Positions 56,640 through 64,000 of a DNA stretch of 64,000 bases are shown one piece after another. The notes beneath the pieces are model-generated. The model worked only from the letters and a program-made list of their open reading frames with translations, did not search any database and was not told the origin of the DNA. Source of the stretch: Tillus elongatus (Eukaryota > Arthropoda > Insecta > Coleoptera > Cleridae); contig OZ023265.1 of assembly GCA_964006375.1 (NCBI GenBank), positions 162,838,118-162,902,117 of the forward strand, written 5' to 3'. How positions within the stretch are numbered: the first letter of the stretch is position 1; every line of letters begins with the position of its first letter. The position numbers were made by a program, and so were the translations under genes.

Positions 56640-57335
56640 AATAAACACATCTGCGTCTTACTTATTCGCATCTAATTATAATATGCTTGCTTGCAATTTG
56701 CAATATACACATATGTCAATTACTTGATTTACAATTCCTTAAGCAGCGATATTGTCACATTTGATCTTCGTATTTAGTAAATAATTTAGCGCATTTCTGA
56801 AAATAAACTTTCCATGAAACATGACACGTGAAGCATATGTATGTGTGGTGAATATTTCAGGGAGGTGGGACTTGGAGCAGGCAGTGGCAGCAGATATAGT
56901 AAAAATGACAGATAGTTTAGAACACGTTCTTAGAATATTGATACACTTACTTTGCCGGCACCTACCACATTACAAATTCCAGAAATCGACCTCGTGTTTG
57001 TCACGTTCCTATGATTCATTTATGAACGTGTCATACGAGCAGATATAGACGGCGCATTTATATATTGCAAAGTTTACATGGGTAGATGATTGACACCTTG
57101 CCATTTACCGCTTATATACCATGTGATATTTGAGTTGTTCTCTTATAACATGATAATCAGAAGACTATATACACTCGAATCCACCTCGCAACTAAAAGAA
57201 CAGCATGAGTGCCGTATAGAATCATGTGATAATTTAATCACATCTTTATGATGATAAATTGTATATGTGTTTATGTATACTTTCACCTCTTCTTTTTACG
57301 ATTTACACCCACAGGTTCCCTGAATGCCTTGGTCA
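56640..57335. other. unrecognised sequence
   Basis: A 75-codon frame at 56821-57048 has no recognised domain. No repeat is visible. Confidence 0.3.
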
Positions 57336-57336
57336 T

Positions 57337-58438
57337 ATAAAACTCTGGGCGCAGCAAGTGCGTTATGGAAGTGAATTTTCATTAAAATGTTTTTAATTAC
57401 AAATATATCGCTCTAATGCGAGCAGGCATCAATTTGGTTACCGGTATAACCTATATAGTAGGAACAATGCACCATATTTTATCAAAATAATTATTTGAAA
57501 ATGTACAAAAATTTTCCGAAAATAAACTTTAAATGTTTCTGAGAAAACTGGTCTCCTAGCCAATGAACCTTAGGTTAATAGCAAATTGAGTTATTGAAAC
57601 TTAAAACATTTAATGAAAATTCGCAACCAAAACGCCCTTGCTGCGTTCACACAAAAATTTCCGAAAATAAAGTTAAATGTTGGTTTCCTAACCAACAAAA
57701 CTTACGTTAATAGCAAATTGAGTTATTGAAATTTAGAGGATTTAATGAAAATTTGCTACCAAAACGCACTTACTGCGTCCAGATTTTTTCTTACAAACAT
57801 GCATCATATTTCGATACAAAATGCTAAAATGCAGTAACGAATTTGTTCTACAAAAATTAGTTAAAATTATGGACCATTAAACCATAAACTTCACTAAACC
57901 CACAGCGAAAGCATCAACTTAACTAAACCGACAGCCAAAGCATCAGAAAAAGGGTCTATTTGAAATGAATTTTCTGTAAATATTTTAGTAAAATGAAGGG
58001 CAATGACGGTTGAATCTGAAACTTAAGGGTTCGCAGAACACTCTTCTTGCAACATTTTCTTTTCACAATCCGTATTTTTTTCACGTTCTTTGCCTAAACA
58101 TTGCCAATTTTGACATTTTAAATTGCGAGTTTGACGTTTTTAGGATAACTCAAAAATTTATTGCTTTAGCTGCCCGTAACTTTTTTGTCCTTAAACTTAA
58201 AGACCTAAATTTTGGTACATGGTTTACTATTTATAATGCAAATACGAGTACCAAATTTGGTTGCCCTCACTTTCTTATTTCCGGAGATATGAATTTTTTT
58301 AGGAAAAAAAAACACAAAATTTTCCGGGAAAACCTGGTCCGATTTTTCTGGCTAACGAACTTATCCAAGCCACTTGCAAAAGGAAGGTACTCACCGAATT
58401 TGATCAAGATCGGTCTATTATTTTTTAAGTTGTCGGTA

Positions 58439-58524
<86 letters not shown>

Positions 58525-58565
58525 AAACACGGATCTCCCTATTAGTGAATTTTTAAAGAAAATTC
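57337..58565 (+). repeat. H-repeat with doubled head
   Basis: The head is at 57347 (CTGGGCGCAGC). Two reverse heads occur, near 57622-57650 and 57752-57782, matching the minus copy at 52962-53402. The segment CCAAAGCATCA... is also partly doubled near 57895-57945. (TA)n is at 58441-58521 and the tail is short (CACGGATCTCCCTATTAG, then TGAATTTTTAAAGAAAATTC). Confidence 0.75.
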
Positions 58566-59189
58566 ATTACAAAAGAAAATTTGGATCACCAACGACTTAT
58601 GGGCCACCTGTAATTGTAAAAATATTTTTTTAAGATGTAGCTCAAGACACCTTATAATTAATGTATACAATTTTTTTTCGTATCTTGCATAATGACGGAT
58701 ATATTGAGTTTTAAAGATTTTTTACGAAAATTTGACAAAAATGATATGCCATTAACCGATAAACTCTATAGCCAACACTACTGCCAAAGCATCAGAGAAA
58801 GGGTCTATTTGAAATGATTTTTTTGGGAATATTTTAGTAAAATGAAGGACAAAGACGATTGAAACTAAGACATCAGGCTTTGTAAAACATTCTTCTTGAG
58901 ACATTTTCCTTCCATAGCTCATATTAGTTTCAGGTTAATTGACTAAATATTACCAATTTTGACGTTTTAAATCGCGACTTTTAACGTTTTGAGGAAAACC
59001 CAAATTTATTTTTCCTTTAAATGCCTGTAACTTTTTTGTCTTTTAACCTACAGAGCTAACTTTTGGTAGGTAACTTACCTATAATGATATAAACCAGCGT
59101 ACCAAACTTGGTTGCCCTTACTTTGTTAATTCCGGAGATATATTTTTTTTCGATTTTTTTCGAAAGAAAACACAAAATCTTCCGGGAAA

Positions 59190-59261
<72 letters not shown>

Positions 59262-59289
59262 ACGGATCTCGTCATTAGTGAATTTCTTT
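58566..59289 (+). repeat. H-repeat, 5' truncated
   Basis: It begins in the body at GGATCACCAACGACTTATGG, runs to CTTCCGGGAAAT, has (TA)n at 59193-59259 and a tail remnant (CACGGATCTCGTCATTAG, then TGAATTTC). It ends where the hairpin at 59290 begins. The block between the body and (TA)n is deleted. Confidence 0.7.
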
Positions 59290-59427
59290 ATTGTAGTCGG
59301 AAACCCATCGTTTGTCTATTGTGTCTATATTGCACGGACGAGGTCGACGAACTACTTTAATCTTCTAGTCGACCTCGTCCGTGCAATATATACACCATAG
59401 ACAAACGATGGGTCTCCGACTATAATT
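59290..59427. repeat. 59-bp-arm near-perfect hairpin
   Basis: Arms 59290-59348 and 59369-59427 are complementary with only four mismatches and a 20-base loop. The inner part is GC-rich (GCACGGACGAGGTCGAC). It has no copy elsewhere in the window. It could be a short MITE or a hairpin RNA source. Confidence 0.9.
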
Positions 59428-59505
59428 TTTACCTTCGGCTTAGTTCGTCTACCTAGGTATAATATAAATACATTGTAGCTGTTACTTTAGTTTAGAATTT
59501 TTCAT

Positions 59506-59546
59506 CCTCTGATGATGCTAACGTGGTTAGTGAAACGATCGTAAGG
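59506..59546 (+). ncRNA. hammerhead ribozyme-like motif, family A (best copy)
   Basis: Stem I CCT (59506-59508) pairs with AGG (59544-59546). CTGATGA is at 59509-59515, then one extra T, stem II GCTAAC-GTG-GTTAGT (six pairs incl. one G-U), GAAAC (59532-59536), loop-free stem III ACGA/TCGT, and A at the cleavage position (59543). An outer T-rich/A-rich pairing extends stem I beyond an internal loop. All core positions match. The downstream flank GTGTTGTGGTAATTTGGGTT is shared by the family. Confidence 0.7.
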
Positions 59547-59639
59547 TCTTTAGAAAATATGTGTTGTGGTAATTTGGGTTCTCCAATGTACTTATCAGTG
59601 CTCATCACAGGTTACATTTTTCACATAGTGAATCCATTC

Positions 59640-60062
59640 TATAGTGAACTTCAACGATCTGTGACCAAACTACGTACCAGTACAACGATCTGTGACCAAA
59701 CTACGTACCAGTAACACTGCTAAGAGAAGAGTGATTCTGATGCAGAAGTGCAATGGGCTACACACCAAATCGGAAGCGCAAAAACAGTTTATCCTACAAG
59801 CGGTGGCACAGCACCGTAAGATATTTTCGTCCATCAATAGGGCACCTATCACCAAACAGATGTGAAACTTTCATCACCAGCAGCTTCAACTCTTCATAGC
59901 ATTTTACAATGAATTCAATGTCAATTTTCCATTTGGAATAAAACAAAATTTGTTTGCCTATTTTTTTAAAATTAATTTCTTAATTTATGAACTGTAATTA
60001 TTGCAACTATTATCGACATCTACATAGTTATGCTAGTTGAGGACACCCTTAATTGGAAAAAA
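59640..60062. other. 31-bp tandem pair and possible element ORF start
   Basis: CAACGATCTGTGACCAAACT-type units of 31 bp repeat at 59652 and 59683. A short frame (about 59700-59865, LRTSNTAKRRVILMQKCNG) follows the family A hammerhead. This is the position where a Penelope-like ORF would start, but the match is too weak to assign. Confidence 0.35.
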
Positions 60063-60063
60063 G

Positions 60064-61312
<1,249 letters not shown>

Positions 61313-61565
61313 AAAAGAAAGTGTGTGTTTTTACGTTAAATAAAACCAATGTAGGGACGCCTATCATATCCCTTCGAATTTAGAACATCCCCACCCCCAT
61401 ATATAAGGACAGAAAGTTATGGTAATAATGATGTCCCTGTCCCTACTTGTCTTCGTTTTAGTTTGGTTCTTCCTAGCACATCCTCCAGCATACTGAAATT
61501 GAAATTAAATGTAGTTATTCTGCAATTCTCTTATCATATTTATCATAAGACTTCTTTCTGCTGAG
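61313..61565. other. unrecognised sequence
   Basis: Nothing recognised. Confidence 0.3.
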
Positions 61566-61640
61566 TAAATATTGTAACCTGTGATGAGCACTGATAATTA
61601 CGCTTGGAGAACCCAAATCACCACAACATATGTTTTTAGA

Positions 61641-61683
61641 GACCTGGCGATCGTTTCACTAACAAAGTTAGAGTCATCAGAGG
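61641..61683 (-). ncRNA. degenerate hammerhead-like motif, family A
   Basis: Minus strand: stem I CCT (61683-61681), CTGATGA (61680-61674), stem II CTCTAAC-TTT-GTTAGT, GAAAC (61657-61653), then ATCGCC instead of ATCGTC, which alters the base before the cleavage position, then AGG. The shared flank runs to about 61572. Core strands are intact, but the changed U makes activity doubtful. Confidence 0.55.
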
Positions 61684-61689
61684 ATGAAA

Positions 61690-62228
61690 AAATCTTTCTG
61701 GCAAACTACCAACTTCTCTTGTATTTCAACGTTAGTTACAACATACTATACCCTGCCAGGTCGTATTAAATAACTGAGCAATTGAAAACCACAGCAAACA
61801 TGATATTATGATCATTTGACTACATGCAATGAATAATAAAAACAAGCAATAAAACCAGTGAGGCGTTCCGTTGTGAACGTATTTATCGTAAGGTCGTACA
61901 TAGCAACACATTACAGCTACGTCAGTGAGAGTTAATCGTATTTAAGTTGTCATCATTGCACTTTTTGCGTCGTTCAGATGTAACAAACATGTTATTTCAA
62001 TAATAATGACGGTACTGTTTACAGACTTCATGCATGTAACCATGCTATTACATAGTGTAAAATGGAGTTACATACAATAGATTTCTGCAGAATTTACATT
62101 ACAATTGGTTTTGTAGCAGCTGCTCAACAATTACACAAACACAAAAGGAATATATCAAAAACAAGTATTGACAGCATTGTTTTCTAGCAGCCAAATATAG
62201 CAAGTTTAGATAGAGATGAACTGGCAAA
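61690..62228. other. unrecognised sequence
   Basis: Nothing recognised. Confidence 0.3.
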
Positions 62229-62230
62229 GT

Positions 62231-62277
62231 CGATCAAAAGATTTTTGGCCAATTTTATTCCATAAGTGTGTGTTGCA

Positions 62278-62373
<96 letters not shown>

Positions 62374-62560
62374 TGTGCAACACACTTATGGAATAAAATT
62401 CATTATTCACCAAAAAATAGTTTTTGTGGAAAACGCTGAGGCACGTGAAGTTTAATTTGCCGAACATTATCTCATAATCATAATTAAAAAACTAAACTCC
62501 CACTATTTTAGCCCCACCAATTTATTCATTTTTTTTAAATAGCAACCCTACATTTTTTCA
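62231..62560. repeat. two opposed transposon ends around (TA)n
   Basis: AATTTTATTCCATAAGTGTG (about 62252) on the left is inverted relative to CACACTTATGGAATAAAATT (about 62381) on the right. Between them is a (TA)n tract (62281-62370). The right block to 62560 is the left TIR of the mariner-like element that follows. The left block is a short end of a second copy facing the other way. Confidence 0.8.
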
Positions 62561-62567
62561 CATAGAA

Positions 62568-63130
62568 ATGCTAAGAAAACAGGTTGTCCCAATGTTAGCA
62601 GAATTGTATCCAAATGTAATGGAACCTAATATTCCCCATGAAATGATATGGTTTCAACAAGACGGTGCACCGCCCCACTTTGCTCTTCAATTACGGGAGT
62701 ATTTACACGAAGTCTTTCTACAAAGATGGATTGGACGAAGGGGTTTCGTAGAATGGCCCGCTAGATCACCAGATCTTACACCTCTTGATTTCTTTTTATG
62801 GGGACGCCTTAAAAATAGAGTGTACAAAACGCAACCTGCTGATTTAGATGATTTGAAAATGAAAATAACAACATAAATTAGGAACGTAACGCCTGACGTG
62901 TTGAACAGAGTTCGTGAAAAATCCCAGAGCTGATTATTTCGTTGTGTGCAAGTTAATGGAGAACATTTTGAACATTTATTATAAGAAAGGGACGTTTTTA
63001 ATAAATGTATTTTGTTTCAGGGTAAACTGTTTAGTTTTATAACTCCGGTATTAAATTTCCACCCTGTATTGTAAACTGTAATATTAGACCATACATATGG
63101 GATATCTTCGCATTCAGAAAAATGTGATCA
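62568..63130 (+). pseudogene. mariner-like transposase C-terminal part
   Basis: The frame 62568-62874 reads VVPMLAELYPNV, MIWFQQDGAPPHF (second catalytic Asp), RWIGRRGFVEWPARSPDLTP (third catalytic Asp about 36 residues later) and LDFFLWGRLKNRVY. It then meets a stop but can be followed to about 62983 (VNGEHFEHLL). The N-terminal part is deleted, since the left TIR joins directly to the catalytic domain. The paralogue at 50320-50962 carries the right TIR. The DUF4817-type N-terminus at 12692 may be from a related family, but its TIRs differ. Confidence 0.8.
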
Positions 63131-63139
63131 TTGTTATGG

Positions 63140-63176
63140 CAATTCACTACCACAACGCACTTGCTGCGTGCAGACT
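63140..63176 (-). repeat. H-repeat head fragment, minus strand
   Basis: AATTCACTACCACAACGCAC then TTGCTGCGTGCAG is the inverse of the H-repeat start. It follows directly on the mariner-like 3' region. Confidence 0.65.
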
Positions 63177-63227
63177 TTTTTTACATTCACAGGGAATGTA
63201 GTAAAGTGGTAGGCAGAACTTGCTGTG

Positions 63228-63229
<2 letters not shown>

Positions 63230-63306
<77 letters not shown>
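63230..63306. repeat. (TA)n followed by (AG)n
   Basis: TA tract to about 63290, then (AG)n to 63306. It adjoins the body of a minus-strand H-repeat whose tail is missing. Confidence 0.9.
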
Positions 63307-63309
63307 GGT

Positions 63310-64000
63310 GAACAATTTACCAAAATTTAGGTCTGTAAGTTTAAAGACAAAAAAGGTAGAGGCATTAAAAAATTGGGGTTTTCCTCAAAACGTAAAAAGT
63401 CGAGATTTGAAACATCAAAATTGACAACATTTAGGCAAAGAACCTAAAAGAAATACGGATTATCTAAAGAGTGTTCTTCAAACCCTTAAGTTTCAGCATA
63501 AACCATCATTGCCCTTCATGTTAATAAACTATTTCCAGAGAATTCATTACAAATAGACACTCTCTCTGATGCTTTGGAAGTAGTTTTAGTTAAATTTATG
63601 GTTTAACGGTCTATAATTTTTAGCTAATTTTCATAGAAAAAATTCGATTATGAGGAGACCGCGGCTTTTGAATTTTAAAAAAAATTCTTCAAATGAGCTC
63701 AAACTAGGCACCCTAGAATCCATATCCGGGTTTACTTTCTGTTTACATATATACAGGGTGACGCATTTTTACGGTAAAGCTCAATATAATTGTTATTATG
63801 CAAGATACGAGAAAAAATTTTATACGTTACCTATAGTGTGTTTTGAGCTACATCTTATAAAATTATTTTGACAACCACGGGAAGGCCCATAAGTTGTTGG
63901 TGATACCTACAGTTTTTTTGACATTCCTTATTGTATTTTTGCATTTTCTTCGAAATATAATGCATGCTTGTAAAAAAAAATCGAGACGCAGTAAGTGCGT
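63310..64000 (-). repeat. H-repeat, minus strand, cut by window end
   Basis: Body blocks run in reverse from ACCAAAATTTAGGTCTGTAA at 63319. An extra tail-like block (GAGGAGACCGCGGC, then CATATCCGGGTT) is at about 63650-63730. The reverse head CGAGACGCAGTAAGTGCG sits at the window edge. The 5' half of the head unit lies outside the window. Confidence 0.75.

Noticed and set aside
63560..63580. CTCTGATGCTTTGG blocks in many H-repeats as hammerhead cores
   Set aside because: The motif lacks the required GA after CTGAT.. and there is no GAAA partner; it is only part of the H-repeat body.

Overview
This window looks like AT-rich nuclear DNA from an animal, most likely an insect or other arthropod. 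The clues are a non-LTR retrotransposon of the R1/LOA type, Penelope-like elements with GIY-YIG endonuclease, mariner-like transposases with an insect-type N-terminal domain, and a Crypton-like tyrosine recombinase carrying a spliceosomal intron. I found no convincing host protein gene. Nearly everything recognisable is mobile-element DNA, often nested several layers deep, separated by unrecognised AT-rich sequence.

Layout. 0-7 kb: mariner fragments, two broken non-LTR elements, a long inverted repeat with a hammerhead-like motif, and a broken Penelope-like element on the minus strand. 7-23 kb: copies of a non-coding family called here the H-repeat. It starts at CTGGACGCAGC, carries a long (TA)n tract, and ends in an 11-bp hairpin (TAGTGAATTTT / AAAATTCACTA). 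These copies are mixed with two more copies of a jockey-like element, a mariner-like deletion derivative, a 5S rRNA-derived fragment and a tRNA-Pro-like fragment. 23-30 kb: a split reverse transcriptase holding an insertion with a THAP exon, a Penelope-like GIY-YIG end followed by a hammerhead motif, and a Crypton-like recombinase interrupted by a 2.1-kb TIR element. 31-40 kb: more H-repeats, a 1.5-kb palindrome and a 305-bp tandem unit with hammerhead motifs. 40.3-45.6 kb: a full-length GC-richer R1/LOA-type retrotransposon with two intact overlapping ORFs, a poly(A) tail and a 13-bp target-site duplication. 46-64 kb: a fold-back DNA element, transposase C-terminal fragments with long TIRs, a dead copy of the R1/LOA element, more H-repeats and more hammerhead motifs.

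The most unusual theme is the number of hammerhead-like motifs in four or more unrelated sequence contexts (families A-D, possible E). Each has the order stem I, CTGANGA, stem II, GAAA, a very short self-complementary stem III, and a cleavable H position. Family A sits next to Penelope-like coding remnants; families B, C and D have no recognised coding partner here. All hammerhead and element-class assignments come from reading the sequence by eye; none was folded or searched computationally.

The only intact protein-coding unit is the ORF1-ORF2 pair at 40.7-45.5 kb. ORF1 is probably the RNA-binding chaperone. ORF2 carries endonuclease, reverse transcriptase and RNase H for target-primed reverse transcription. 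A 70-bp 3' stub at 35.9 kb with its own duplication, and a dead copy at 55-56.6 kb, show that this family has moved before in this genome.
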